Below, in pieces: positions 45,202 through 57,056 of a DNA stretch of 64,000 nucleotides; position 1 is the first letter of the stretch, and each line of letters opens with the position of its first letter. The stretch spans positions 310,001-374,000 of the forward strand of contig CAXEFP010000001.1 in NCBI GenBank assembly GCA_963995525.1. Reading direction: 5' to 3'. The DNA comes from Escarpia spicata (Eukaryota > Annelida > Polychaeta > Sabellida > Siboglinidae). The position numbers and the translations under genes were made by a program. The notes below the pieces were generated by a model, which was not told the origin of the DNA, did no database searches, and saw nothing but the letters and a program-made list of their open reading frames with translations.

Positions 45202-46761
45202 ATAGTAGTATAGTGGTATAGTAGGATATTAGTATAGTAGTATAGTGGTATAGTAGGATAGTAGTATAGTAGGATAGTAGTATAGTAGGATAGTAGTATA
45301 GTAGGATAGTAGTATAGTAGGATAGTAGTATAGTAGGATAGTAGTATAGTAGGATAGAAGTATAGTAGGATAGTAGTATAGTAGGATAGTAGTATAGTAG
45401 GATAGTAGTATAGTAGTATAGTAGTATAGTAGTATAGTAGGATAGTAGTATAGTAGGATAGTAGTATAGTAGTATAGTAGGATAGTAGTATAGTAGGATA
45501 GTAGTATAGTAGTATAGTATTATAGTAGTATAGTAATATAATAGTATGGTAGCATAGTAGTATAGTAGTATAGTAGGATAGTAGTATAGTAGGATAGTAG
45601 TATAGTAGGATAGTAATCTAGTAGGATAGTAGTATAGTAGGATAGTAGTATAGTAGGATAGTAGTATAGTAGGATAGTAGGATAGTAGTATAGTAGGATA
45701 GTAGTATAGTAGGATAGTAGTATAGTAGTATCGTAAGATAGTAGTATAGTAGGATAGTAGTATAATAGGATAGTAGTATAGTAGGATAGTAGTATAGTAG
45801 GATAGTAGTATAGTAGGATAGTAGTATAGTAGTATAGTAGGATAGTAGTATAGTAGGATAGTAGTATAGTAGGATAGTAGTATAGTAGGATAGTAGTATA
45901 GTAGGATAGTAGTATAGTAGGATAGTAGTATAGTAGGATAGTAGTATAGTAGGATAGTAGTATAGTAGGATATTAGTATAGTAGGATAGTAGTATAGTAG
46001 GATAGTAGTATAGTAGGATAGTAGTATAGTAGGATAGTAGGATAGTAGGATAGTAGTATAGTAGGATAGTAGTATAGTAGTATAGTAGGATAGTAGTATA
46101 GTAGGATAGTAGTATAGTAGGATAGTAATCTAGTAGGATAGTAGTATAGTAGGATAGTAGTATAGTAGGATAGTAGGATAGTAGTATAGTAGTATCGTAA
46201 GATAGTAGTATAGTAGTATCGTAAGATAGTAGGATAGTAGTATAATAGGATAGTAGTATAGTAGGATAGTAGTATAGTAGGATAGTAATCTAGTAGGATA
46301 GTAGTATAGTAGGATAGTAGTATAGTAGGATAGTAGTATAGTAGTATAGTAGGATAGTAGTATAGTAGTATCGTAAGATAGTAGTATAGTAGGATAGTAG
46401 TATAATAGGATAGTAGTATAGTAGGATAGTAGTATAGTAGGATAGTAGTATAGTAGGATAGTAGTATAGTAGGATAGTAGTATAGTAGGATAGTAGTATA
46501 GTAGTATAGTAGGATAGTAGTATAGTAGGATAGTAGTATAGTAGGATAGTAGTATAGTAGGATAGTAGTATAGTAGGATAGTAGTATAGTAGGATAGTAG
46601 TATAGTAGGATAGTAGTATAGTAGGATAGTAGTATAGTAGGATAGTAGTATAGTAGGATAGTAGGATAGTAGGATAGTAGTATAGTAGTATAGTAGTATA
46701 GTAGTATAGTAGTATAGTAGGATAGTAGTATAGTAGTATAGTAGGATAGTAGTATAGTAGT
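45202..46761 (+). repeat. Longest S8 array (1,560 bp)
   Basis: More than twice the next longest array. It contains a linker-like remnant (TATTATAG, TAATATAATAGTATGG, GTAGCATAG) near 45515-45555. It also has repeated markers: AGTAATCTAG near 45613, 46125 and 46285, and TATCGTAAGATAG near 45730, 46193, 46217 and 46369. These show internal segment duplication. Confidence 0.9.
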
Positions 46762-47143
46762 GTAGGATGGAGGAGCCATGTTATGTTGGATTAGGAAAGT
46801 GTAGGTTGGAGGAGCCATGCTATGTTGGAGTTGGAGAGTGTAGGAAGGATAAGCCATGTTATGTTGAAGTTGGAGAGTGTGGGATGGAGGAGTCATGCTG
46901 TGTTGGAGTTGGAGAGTGTAGGATGGAGGAACCATGTTATGTTGGAGTTGGAGAGTATAGGATGGAGGAGCCATGTTATTTTGGAGTTGGAGAGTGCAGT
47001 ATGGAGGAGCCATGCTATGTTGGAGTTGGAGAGTGTAGGATGGAGAAGCCATGTTATGTTGAAGTTGGAGAGTGTGGGATGGAGGAGCCATGTTATGTTT
47101 GAGTTGGAGAGTGCAGTATGGAGGAGCAATGCTATGTTGGTGT
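46762..47143 (+). repeat. L/T hybrid, 9 units plus t3
   Basis: Close to 40150-40531 but u2 has GGAGTTGG, u8 ends normally, and the last full unit has ATGTTTGAG. Confidence 0.92.
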
Positions 47144-47325
47144 ATAGTAGTATAGTAGTATAGTAGTATAGTAGTATAGTAGTATAGTAGGATAGTAGTA
47201 TAGTAGGATAGTAGTATAGTAGGATAGTAGTAGCATAGTAGTATAGTAGCATAGTAGCATAGTAGTATAGTATTATAGTAGTATAGTAGTATAGTAGTAT
47301 AATAGTATAGTAGCATAGTAGTATA
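47144..47325 (+). repeat. S8 and K' linker
   Basis: S8 units then a linker with a doubled GTAGCATAG. Confidence 0.85.
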
Positions 47326-47757
47326 GTAGGATGGAGGAGCCATGTTATGTTGGAGTTAGAGTGTGTAGGATGGAGGAGCCATGTTATGTTGGAGTTGGAG
47401 AGTGTAGGATGGAGAAGCCATGTTATGTTGAAGTTGGAGAGTGTGGGATGGAGGAGTCATGCTGTGTTGGAGTTGGAGAGTGTAGGATGTTAGTATAGTA
47501 GTAGTATATTAGTGTAGTAGTATTATTGTAGTATAGTAGTAGTATAGTAGTAGGATAGTAGTAGCATAGAAGTATAGTAGCATAGTAGTATAGTATTATA
47601 GTAGTATAGTAATATAGTAATATAATAGTATGGTAGCATAGTAGTATAGTAGGATGGAGGAGCCATGTTATGTTGGAGTTGGAGTGTGTAGGATGGAGGA
47701 GCCATGTTATGTTGGAGTTGGAGAGTGCAGTATGGAGGAGCAATGCTATGTTGGTGT
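47326..47757 (+). repeat. Compact block-K-T module
   Basis: The compact block is 47326-47481, with GTTAGAGTGT in t1. The linker has GCATAGAAG. T is 47649-47757. Confidence 0.9.
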
Positions 47758-48229
47758 ACAGTAGTATAGTAGTATAGTAGTATAGTAGTATAGTGGTATA
47801 GTAGGATAGTAGTATAGTAGGATAGTAGTATAGTAGGATAGTAGTATAGTAGGATAGTAGTATAGTAGGATAGTAGTATAGTAGGATAGTAGTATAGTAG
47901 GATAGTAGTATAGTAGGATAGTAGTATAGTAGGATAGTAGTATAGTAGGATAGTAGTATAGTAGGATAGTAGTATAGTAGGATAGTAGTATAGTAGGATA
48001 GTAGTATAGTAGGATAGTAGTATAGTAGGATAGTAGTATAGTAGGATAGTAGTATAGTAGGATAGTAGTATAGTAGGATAGTAGTATAGTAGGATAGTAG
48101 TATAGTAGGATAGTAGTATAGTAGGATAGTAGTATAGTAGGATAGTAGGATAGTAGTATAGTAGGATAGTAGTATAGTAGGATAGTAGTATAGTAGTATA
48201 GTAGTATAGTAGTATAGTAGGATAGTAGT
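47758..48229 (+). repeat. S8 array (472 bp)
   Basis: ACAGTAG edge, GTGGTATAG, then a long strict 16-bp alternation with few variants. Confidence 0.9.
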
Positions 48230-48848
48230 GTAGGATGGAGGAGCCATGTTATGTTGGATTTGGAAAGTGTAGGTTGGAGGAGCCATGCTATGTTGGATTT
48301 GGAGAGTGTAGGAAGGATAAGCCATGTTATGTTGAAGTTGGAGAGTGTGGGATGGAGGAGTCATGCTGTGTTGGAGTTGGAGAGTGTAGGATGGAGGAAC
48401 CATGTTATGTTGGAGTTGGAGAGTGTAGGATGGAGGAGCCATGTTATTTTGGAGTTGGAGAGTGCAGTATGGAGGAGCCATGCTATGTTGGAGTTGGAGA
48501 GTGTAGGATGGAGAAGCCATGTTATGTTGAAGTTGGATAGTGTGGGATGGAGGAGTCATGCTGTGTTGGAGTTGGAGAGTGTAGGATGTTAGTGTAGTAG
48601 TAGTATATTAGTGTAGTAGTATTATTGTAGTATAGTAGTAGTATAGTAGTAGGATAGTAGTAGCATAGTAGTATAGTAGCATAGTAGTATAGTATTATAG
48701 TAAAATAGTAGTATAATAGTATGGTAGCATAGTAGTATAGTAGGATGGAGGAGCCATGTTATGTTGGAGTTGGAGTGTGTAGGATGGAGGAGCCATGTTA
48801 TGTTGGAGTTGGAGAGTGCAGTATGGAGGAGCAATGCTATGTTGGTGT
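48230..48848 (+). repeat. L(9)-K-T module, GGATAGTG type
   Basis: L is 48230-48580; u2 has GGATTTGG, u8 has GGATAGTG, and u9 is normal (unlike copies 1 and 2). T is 48740-48848. Confidence 0.92.
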
Positions 48849-49592
48849 ATAGTAGTATAGTGGTATAGTAGGATATTAGTATAGTAGTATAGTGGTATAG
48901 TAGGATAGTAGTATAGTAGGATAGTAGTATAGTAGGATAGTAGTATAGTAGGATAGTAGTATAGTAGGATAGTAGTATAGTAGGATAGTAGTATAGTAGG
49001 ATAGTAGTATAGTAGGATAGAAGTATAGTAGGATAGTAGTATAGTAGGATAGTAGTATAGTAGGATAGTAGTATAGTAGTATAGTAGGATAGTAGTATAG
49101 TAGGATAGTAGTATAGTAGGATAGTAGTATAGTAGGATAGTAGTATAGTAGGATAGTAGTATAGTAGTATAGTAGTATAGTAGGATAGTATTATAGTAGG
49201 ATAGTTGTATAGTAGGATAGTAGTATAGTAGGATAGTAGTATAGTAGTATAGTAAGAGAGTAGTATAGTAGGATAGTAGTATAGTAGGATAGTAGTATAG
49301 TAGGATAGTAGTATAGTAGGATAGTAGTATAGTAGGATAGTAGTATAGTAGGATAGTAGTATAGTAGGATAGTAGTATAGTAGTATAGTAGGATAGTAGT
49401 ATAGTAGGATAGTAGTATAGTAGGATAGTAATCTAGTAGGATAGTAGTATAGTAGGATAGTAGTATAGTAGGATAGTAGTATAGTAGGATAGTAGGATAG
49501 TAGTATAGTAGGATAGTAGTATAGTAGTATAGTAGTATAGTAGTATAGTAGGATAGTAGTATAGTAGTATAGTAGGATAGTAGTATAGTAGT
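48849..49592 (+). repeat. S8 array, long class (744 bp)
   Basis: Carries the GGATATTAG, TAAGAGAG and AGTAATCTAG markers of 35687-36366 with 64 bp (eight units) more. Confidence 0.9.
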
Positions 49593-50406
49593 GTAGGATG
49601 GAGGAGCCATGTTATGTTGGATTTGGAAAGTGTAGGTTGGAGGAGCCATGCTATGTTGGAGTTGGAGAGTGTAGGAAGGATAAGCCATGTTATGTTGAAG
49701 TTGGAGAGTGTGGGATGGAGGAGTCATGCTGTGTTGGAGTTGGAGAGTGTAGTATGGAGGAACCATGTTATGTTGGAGTTGGAGAGTGTAGGATGGAGGA
49801 GCCATGTTATTTTGGAGTTGGAGAGTGCAGTATGGAGGAGCCATGCTATGTTGGAGTTGGAGAGTGTAGGATGGAGAAGCCATGTTATGTTGAAGTTGGA
49901 GAGTGTGGGATGGAGGAGTCATGCTGTGTTGGAGTTGGAGAGTGTAGGATGGAGGAACCATGTTATGTTGGAGTTGGAGAGTGTAGGATGGAGGAGCCAT
50001 GTTATTTTGCAGTTGGAGAGTGCAGTATGGAGGAGCCATGCTATGTTGGAGTTGGAGAGTGTAGGATGGAGAAGCCATGTTATGTTGAAGTTGGAGAGTG
50101 TGGGATGGAGGAGTCATGCTGTGTTGGAGTTGGAGAGTGTAGGATTTTAGTATAGTAGTAGTATATTAGTGTAGTAGTATTATAGTAGTATAATAGTAGT
50201 ATAGTAGTAGGATAGTAGTAGCATAGTAGTATAGTAGCATAGTAGTATAGTATTATAGTAGTATAGTAGTATAATAGTATAGTAGCATAGTAGTATAGTT
50301 GGATGGAGGAGCCATGTTATGTTGGAGTTGGAGTGTGTAGGATGGAGGAGCCATGTTATGTTGGAGTTGGAGAGTGCAGTATGGAGGAGCAATGCTATGT
50401 TGGTGT
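49593..50406 (+). repeat. L(14)-K-T module
   Basis: L is 49593-50138 with TTGCAGTTGG. The exit is GAGAGTGTAGGATTTTAG. T is 50298-50406, starting GTTGGATGG. Confidence 0.92.
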
Positions 50407-50718
50407 ATAGTAGTATAGTAGTATAGTAGTATAGTAGTATAGTAGGATAGTAGTATAGTAGTATAGTAGTATAGTAGGATAGTAGTATAGTAGGATAGTA
50501 GTATAGTAGGATAGTAGTATAGTAGGATAGTAGTATAGTAGGATAGTAGTATAGTAGGATAGTAGTATAGTAGGATAGTAGTATAGTAGGATAGTAGTAT
50601 AGTAGGATAGTATTATAGTAGGATAGTATTATAGTAGTATAGTAGTATAGTAGGATAGTAGGATAGTAGTATAGTAGGATAGTAGTATAGTAGTATAGTA
50701 GGATAGTAGTATAGTAGT
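50407..50718 (+). repeat. S8 array (312 bp)
   Basis: Two TATTATAG variants near 50611 and 50628; doubled GGATAG near 50655. Confidence 0.9.
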
Positions 50719-51231
50719 GTAGGATGGAGGAGCCATGTTATGTTGGATTTGGAAAGTGTAGGTTGGAGGAGCCATGCTATGTTGGAGTTGGAGAGTGTAG
50801 GAAGGATAAGCCATGTTATGTTGAAGTTGGAGAGTGTGGGATGGAGGAGTCATGCTGTGTTGGAGTTGGAGAGTGTAGGATGGAGGAACCATGTTATGTT
50901 GGAGTTGGAGAGTGTAGGATGGAGGAGCCATGTTATTTTGGAGTTGGAGAGTGCAGTATGGAGGAGCCATGCTATGTTGGAGTTGGAGAGTGTGGGATGG
51001 AGGAGCCATGCTGTGTTGGAGTTGGAGAGTGTAGGATGGAGGAGCCAGGCTATGTTGGGGTTGGAGTGTGTAGGATGGTATTATAGTATTATAGTATTAT
51101 AATATAGTAGTATAGTAGTATTGTAGGATGGAGGAGCCGTGTTATGTTGGAGTTGGAGAGTGTAGGATGGAGGAGCCATGTTATGTTGGAGTTGGAGAGT
51201 GCAGTATGGAGGAGCAATGCTATGTTGGTGT
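50719..51231 (+). repeat. L(9)-atypical linker-T module
   Basis: L is 50719-51069: u1-u7, a u9-like unit, then a unit with CCAGGCTATG and TTGGGGTTGG. The linker at 51070-51122 is only 53 bp and is a run of TATTATAG units, unlike every ordinary K. T is 51123-51231 with GCCGTGTT in t1. The same linker recurs only at 57135-57187. Confidence 0.9.
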
Positions 51232-51591
51232 ATAGTAGTATAGTAGTATAGTAGTATAGTAGTATAGTAGTATAGTAGTATAGTAGGATAGTAGTATAGT
51301 AGTATAGTAGGATAGTAGTATAGTAGGATAGTAGTATAGTAGGATAGTAGTATAGTAGGATAGTAGTATAGTAGGATAGTAGTATAGTAGTATAGTAGTA
51401 TAGTAGGATAGTATGATAGTAGGATAGTAGTATAGTAGGATAGTAGTATAGTAGGATAGTAGTATAGTAGGATAGTAGTATAGTAGTATAGTAGTATAGT
51501 AGTATAGTAGTATAGTAGTATAGTAGGATAGTAGTATAGTAGGATAGTATGATAGTAGTATAGTAGTATAGTAGGATAGTAGTATAGTAGT
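51232..51591 (+). repeat. S8 array (360 bp)
   Basis: TAGTATGATAG markers near 51410 and 51545 and runs of repeated TATAG units. Confidence 0.9.
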
Positions 51592-52234
51592 GTAGGATGG
51601 AGGAGCCATGTTATGTTGGATTTGGAAAGTGTAGGTTGGAGGAGCCATGCTATGTTGGAGTTGGAGAGTGTAGGAAGGATAAGCCATGTTATGTTGAAGT
51701 TGGAGAGTGTGGGATGGAGGAGTCATGCTGTGTTGGAGTTGGAGAGTGTAGGATGGAGGAACCATGTTATGTTGGAGTTGGAGAGTGTAGGATGGAGGAG
51801 CCATGTTATTTTGGAGTTGGAGAGTGCAGTATGGAGGAGCCGTGCTATGTTGGAGTTGGAGAGTGTAGGATGGAGAAGCCATGTTATGTTGAAGTTGGAG
51901 AGTGTGGGATGGAGGAGTCATGCTGTGTTGGAGTTGGAGAGTGTAGGATGTTAGTATAGTAGTAGTATATTAGTGTAGTAGTATTATTGTAGTATAGTAG
52001 TAGTATAGTAGTAGGATAGTAGTAGCATAGTAGTATAGTAGCATAGTAGTATAGTATTATAGTAGTATAGTAGTATAGTAGTATATTAGTATAGTAGTAT
52101 AATAGTATGGTAGCATAGTAGTATAGTAGGATGGAGGAGCCATGTTATGTTGGAGTTGGAGTGTGTAGTATGGAGGAGCCATGTTATGTTGGAGTTGGAG
52201 AGTGCAGTATGGAGGAGCAATGCTATGTTGGTGT
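51592..52234 (+). repeat. L(9)-K-T module
   Basis: L is 51592-51942 with GCCGTGC in u7. The linker is extended, with TATATTAG. T is 52126-52234 with GTAGTATGG at the start of t2. Confidence 0.92.
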
Positions 52235-52666
52235 ATAGTAGTATAGTAGTATAGTAGTATAGTGGTATAGTAGGATAGTAGTATAGTAGTATAGTAGTAT
52301 AGTAGTATAGTAGGATAGTAGTATAGTAGGATAGTAGTATAGTAGGATAGTAGTATAGTAGGATAGTAGTATAGTAGTATAGTAGGATAGTAGTATAGTA
52401 GAATAGTAGTATAGTAGGATAGTATTATAGTAGGATAGTAGTATAGTAGGATAGTAGTATAGTAGGATAGTAGTATAGTAGGATATTAGTATAGTAGGAT
52501 AGTAGTATAGTAGGATAGTAGTATAGTACGATAGTAGTATAGTACGATAGTAGTATAGTAGTATAGTAGTATAGTGGTATAGTAGTATAGTAGTATAGTA
52601 GTATAGTAGTATAGTAGTATAGTAGGATAGTAGTATAGTAGTATAGTAGGATAGTAGTATAGTAGT
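52235..52666 (+). repeat. S8 array (432 bp)
   Basis: GTGGTATAG near 52262 and 52573, AGAATAG near 52400, TATTATAG near 52423, TACGATAG near 52528-52545. Confidence 0.9.
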
Positions 52667-53296
52667 GTAGGATGGAGGAGCCATATTATGTTGGATTTGG
52701 AAAGTGTAGGTTGGAGGAGCCATGCTATGTTGGAGTTGGAGAGTGTAGGAAGGATAAGCCATGTTATTTTGAAGTTGGAGAGTGTGGGATGGAGGAGTCA
52801 TGCTGTGTTGGAGTTGGAGAGTGTAGGATGGAGGAACCATGTTATGTTGGAGTTGGAGAGTGTAGGATGGAGGAGCCATGTTATTTTGGAGTTGGAGAGT
52901 GCAGTATGGAGGAGCCATGCTATGTTGGAGTTGGAGAGTGTAGGATGGAGAAGCCATGTTATGTTGAAGTTGGAGAGTGTGGGATGGAGGAGTCATGCTG
53001 TGTTGGAGTTGGAGAGTGTAGGATTTTAGTATAGTAGTAGTATATTAGTGTAGTAGTATTATAGTAGTATAGTAGTAGTATAGTAGTAGGATAGTAGTAG
53101 CATAGTAGTAGCATAGTAGTATAGTAGCATAGTAGTATAGTATTATAGTAGTATAGTAGTATAATAGTATAGTAGCATAGTAGTATAGTAGGATGGAGGA
53201 GCCATGTTATGTTGGAGTTGGAGTGTGTAGGATGGAGGAGCCATGTTATGTTGGAGTTGGAGAGTGCAATATGGAGGAGCAATGCTATGTTGGTGT
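52667..53296 (+). repeat. L(9)-K-T module, GATTTTAG type
   Basis: L is 52667-53017; u1 has CCATATTATG, u3 has TTATTTTGAAG, and the exit is GTAGGATTTTAG. The linker reads GTATTATAG where the left half of the window has GTATTATTG. T is 53188-53296. Confidence 0.92.
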
Positions 53297-53704
53297 ATAG
53301 TAGTATAGTAGTATAGTAGTATAGTAGGATAGTAGTATAGTAGGATAGTAGTATAGTAGGATAGTAGTATAGTAGGATAGTAGTATAGTAGGATAGTAGT
53401 ATATTAGGATAGTAGTATAGTAGGATAGTAGTATAGTAGTATAGTAGTATAGTAGGATAGTAGTATAGTAGGATAGTAGTATAGTAGGATAGTAGTATAG
53501 TAGGATAGTAGTATAGTAGTATAGTAGGATAGTAGTATAGTAGGATAATAGTATAGTAGGATAGTAGTATAGTAGGATAGTAGGATAGTATTATAGTATT
53601 ATAGTAGTATAGTAGTATAGTAGGATAGTAGTATAGTAGGATAGTAGTATAGTAGTATAGTAGGATAGTAGTATAGTAGTATAGTAGGATAGTAGTATAG
53701 TAGT
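53297..53704 (+). repeat. S8 array (408 bp)
   Basis: TATATTAGG near 53402, GGATAATAG near 53543, paired TATTATAG near 53590. Confidence 0.9.
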
Positions 53705-54135
53705 GTAGGATGGAGGAGCCATGTTATGTTGGATTTGGAAAGTGTAGGTTGGAGGAGCCATGCTATGTTGGAGTTGGAGAGTGTAGGAAGGATACGCCAT
53801 GTTATGTTGAAGTTGGAGAGTGTGGGATGGAGGAGTCATGCTGTGTTGGAGTTGGAGAGTGTAGGATGTTAGTATAGTAGTAGTATATTAGTGTAGTAGT
53901 ATTATAGTAGTATAGTAGTAGTATAGTAGTAGGATAGTAGTAGCATAGTAGTATAGTAGCATAGTAGTATAGTATTATAGTATATAGTAGTATAGTAGTA
54001 TAATAGTATAGTAGCATAGTAGTATAGTAGGATGGAGGAGCCATGTTATGTTGGAGTTGGAGTGTGTAGGATGGAGGAGCCATGTTATGTTGGAGTTGGA
54101 GAGTGCAGTATGGAGGAGCAATGCTATGTTGGTGT
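53705..54135 (+). repeat. L(4)-K-T module (u1-u4 only)
   Basis: L is 53705-53860, 156 bp, exactly five units (u5-u9) shorter than normal. u3 has GGATACGCC. T is 54027-54135. Confidence 0.92.
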
Positions 54136-54431
54136 ATAGTAGTATAGTAGTACAGTAGTATAGTAGTATAGTAGGATAGTAGTATAGTAGGATAGTAGTA
54201 TAGTAGGATAGTAGTATAGTAGGATAGTAGTATAGTAGGATAGTAGTATAGTAGGATAGTAGTATTGTAGTATAGTAGGATAGTAGTATAGTAGGATAGT
54301 AGTATAGTAGGATAGTAGTATATTAGGATAGTAGTATAGTATTATAGTATTATAGTAGTATAGTAGTATAGTAGGATAGTAGTATAGTAGGATAGTAGTA
54401 TAGTAGTATAGTAGGATAGTAGTATAGTAGT
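54136..54431 (+). repeat. S8 array (296 bp)
   Basis: ACAGTAG near 54150, TATTGTAG near 54263, TATATTAGG near 54320, paired TATTATAG near 54340. Confidence 0.9.
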
Positions 54432-54501
54432 GTAGGATGGAGGAGCCATGTTATGTTGGAGTTGGAGAGTGCAGTATGGAGGAGCAATGCTATGTTGGTG
54501 T
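54432..54501 (+). repeat. Minimal hybrid block (one unit plus t3)
   Basis: 70 bp entered through the L-type left edge TAGTAGTGTAGG and ending with t3. An L and a T block have collapsed to 1.8 units. Further copies are at 56091 and 60675. Confidence 0.9.
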
Positions 54502-55135
54502 ATAGTAGTATAGTAGTATAGTAGTATAGTAGTATAGTAGTATAGTAGTATAGTGGTATAGTAGGATAGTAGTATAGTAGTATAGTAGTATAGTGGTATA
54601 GTAGGATAGTAGTATAGTAGTATAGTAGGATAGTAGTATAGTAGGATAGTAGTATAGTAGGATAGTAGTATAGTAGGATAGTAGTATAGTAGTACAGTAG
54701 GATAGTAGTATAGTAGTATAGTAGGATAGTAGTATAGTAGAATAGTAGTATAGTAGGATAGTATTATAGTAGGATAGTAGTATAGTAGGATAGTAGTATA
54801 GTAGGATAGTAGTATAGTAGGATAGTAGTATATTAGGATAGTAGTATAGTATGATAGTAGTATATTAGGATAGTAGTATAGTAGGATAGTAGTATAGTAG
54901 TATAGTAGGATAGTAGTATAGTAGGATAGTAGTATAGTAGGATAGTAGTATAGTAGTATAGTAGGATAGTAGTATAGTAGGATAGTAGTATAGTAGGATA
55001 ATAGTATAGTAGGATAGTAGGATAGTAGTATATAGTAGTATAGTAGTATAGTAGTATAGTAGTATAGTAGGATAGTAGTATAGTAGTATAGTAGGATAGT
55101 AGTATAGTAGTATAGTAGGATAGTAGTATAGTAGT
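54502..55135 (+). repeat. S8 array (634 bp)
   Basis: GTGGTATAG near 54550 and 54594, ACAGTAGG near 54693, AGAATAG near 54738, TATATTAGG near 54830, TATATAG near 55030. Confidence 0.9.
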
Positions 55136-55762
55136 GTAGGATGGAGGAGCCATGTTATGTTGGATTTGGAAAGTGTAGGTTGGAGGAGCCATGCTATGTT
55201 GGAGTTGGAGAGTGTAGGAAGGATACGCCATGTTATGTTGAAGTTGGAGAGTGTGGGATGGAGGAGTCATGCTGTGTTGGAGTTGGAGAGTGTAGGATGG
55301 AGGAACCATGTTATGTTGGAGTTGGAGAGTGTAGGATGGAGGAGCCATGTTATTTTGGAGTTGGAGAGTGCAGTATGGAGGAGCCATGCTATGTTGGAGT
55401 TGGAGAGTGTAGGATGGAGAAGCCATGTTATGTTGAAGTTGGAGAGTGTGGGATGGAGGAGTCATGCTGTGTTGGAGTTGGAGAGTGTAGGATGTTAGTA
55501 TAGTAGTAGTATATTAGTGTAGTAGTATTATAGTAGTATAGTAGTAGTATAGTAGTAGGATAGTAGTAGCATAGTAGTATAGTAGCATAGTAGTATAGTA
55601 TTATAGTAGTATAGTAGTATAGTAGTATAATAGTATAGTAGCATAGTAGTATAGTAGGATGGAGGAGCCATGTTATGTTGGAGTTGGAGTGTGTAGGATG
55701 GAGGAGCCATGTTATGTTGGAGTTGGAGAGTGCAGTATGGAGGAGCAATGCTATGTTGGTGT
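55136..55762 (+). repeat. L(9)-K-T module, GGATACGCC type
   Basis: L is 55136-55486 with GGATACGCC in u3, shared with 53705 and 59695. T is 55654-55762. Confidence 0.92.
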
Positions 55763-56090
55763 ATAGTAGTATAGTAGTATAGTAGTACAGTAGTATAGTA
55801 GTATAGTAGGATAGTAGTATAGTAGGATAGTAGTATAGTAGGATAGTAGTATAGTAGGATAGTAGTATAGTAGGATAGTAGTATAGTAGGATAGTAGTAT
55901 AGTAGGATAGTAGTATTGTAGTATAGTAGGATAGTAGTATAGTAGGATAGTAGTATAGTAGGATAGTAGTATATTAGGATAGTAGTATAGTATTATAGTA
56001 TTATAGTAGTATAGTAGTATAGTAGTATAGTAGGATAGTAGTATAGTAGGATAGTAGTATAGTAGTATAGTAGGATAGTAGTATAGTAGT
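55763..56090 (+). repeat. S8 array (328 bp)
   Basis: Same markers as 54136-54431 with extra units. Confidence 0.9.
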
Positions 56091-56160
56091 GTAGGATGGA
56101 GGAGCCATGTTATGTTGGAGTTGGAGAGTGCAGTATGGAGGAGCAATGCTATGTTGGTGT
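56091..56160 (+). repeat. Minimal hybrid block (one unit plus t3)
   Basis: Same 70-bp structure as 54432-54501. Confidence 0.9.
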
Positions 56161-56668
56161 ATAGTAGTATAGTAGTATAGTAGTATAGTAGTATAGTAGT
56201 ATAGTAGTATAGTAGTATAGTGGTATAGTAGGATAGTGGTATAGTAGTATAGTAGTATAGTGGTATAGTAGGATAGTAGTATAGTAGGATAGTAGTATAG
56301 TAGTATAGTAGTATAGTAGTATAGTAGTATAGTAGTATAGTAGTATAGTAGGATAGTAGTATAGTAGGATAGTAGTATAGTAGTATAGTAGGATAGTAGT
56401 ATAGTAGTATAGTAGGATAGTAGTATAGTAGAATAGTAGTATAGTAGGATAGTATTATAGTAGGATAGTAGTATAGTAGGATAATAGTATAGTAGGATAG
56501 TAGTATAGTAGGATAGTAGTATAGTAGGATAGTAGTATAATAGGATAGTAGTATAGTACGATAGTAGTATAGTAGGATAGTAGTATAGTAGTATAGTAGT
56601 ATAGTAGTATAGTAGTATAGTAGTATAGTAGGATAGTAGTATAGTAGTATAGTAGGATAGTAGTATAG
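56161..56668 (+). repeat. S8 array (~508 bp)
   Basis: Several GTGGTATAG units near 56220-56260, AGAATAG near 56430, TATTATAG near 56454, GGATAATAG near 56481, TACGATAG near 56558. Confidence 0.87.
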
Positions 56669-56840
56669 TAGCATAGTAGTATAGTATTATAGTAGTATAG
56701 TAGTATAATAGTATAGTAGCATAGTAGTATAGTAGGATGGAGGAGCCATGTTATGTTGGAGTTGGAGTGTGTAGGATGGAGGAGCCATGTTATGTTGGAG
56801 TTGGAGAGTGCAGTATGGAGGAGCAATGCTATGTTGGTGT
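56669..56840 (+). repeat. K'-T module without L block
   Basis: Short linker with GTAGCATAG; T is 56732-56840. Confidence 0.87.
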
Positions 56841-57056
56841 ATAGTAGTATAGTAGTATAGTAGTATAGTAGTACAGTAGTATAGTAGTATAGTAGGATAG
56901 TAGTATAGTAGGATAGTAGTATAGTAGGATAGTAGTATAGTAGGATAGTATTATAGTATTATAGTATTATAGTATTATAGTATTATAGTAGTATAGTAGG
57001 ATAGTAGTATAGTAGGATAGTAGTATAGTAGTATAGTAGGATAGTAGTATAGTAGT
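56841..57056 (+). repeat. S8 array (216 bp)
   Basis: Contains a run of five consecutive TATTATAG units near 56950-56985, the only such run in an S8 array. Confidence 0.9.

Larger units (their letters stand above)
40698..47325 (+). repeat. 6.6-kb higher-order repeat, copy 2
   Basis: Matches copy 1 at an offset of 6,550 bp from about 41.6 to 44.5 kb. Then L(7)-K-T and a 1,560-bp S8 array replace the 14-unit hybrid and second compact module of copy 1, before both end with the 9-unit hybrid. Confidence 0.87.
47326..50718 (+). repeat. 6.6-kb higher-order repeat, copy 3 (partial)
   Basis: Compact-K-T, L(9)-K-T and L(14)-K-T as in copies 1 and 2, offset 6,612-6,676 bp from copy 2. After 50,718 the order changes and the copy ends. 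Confidence 0.85.
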
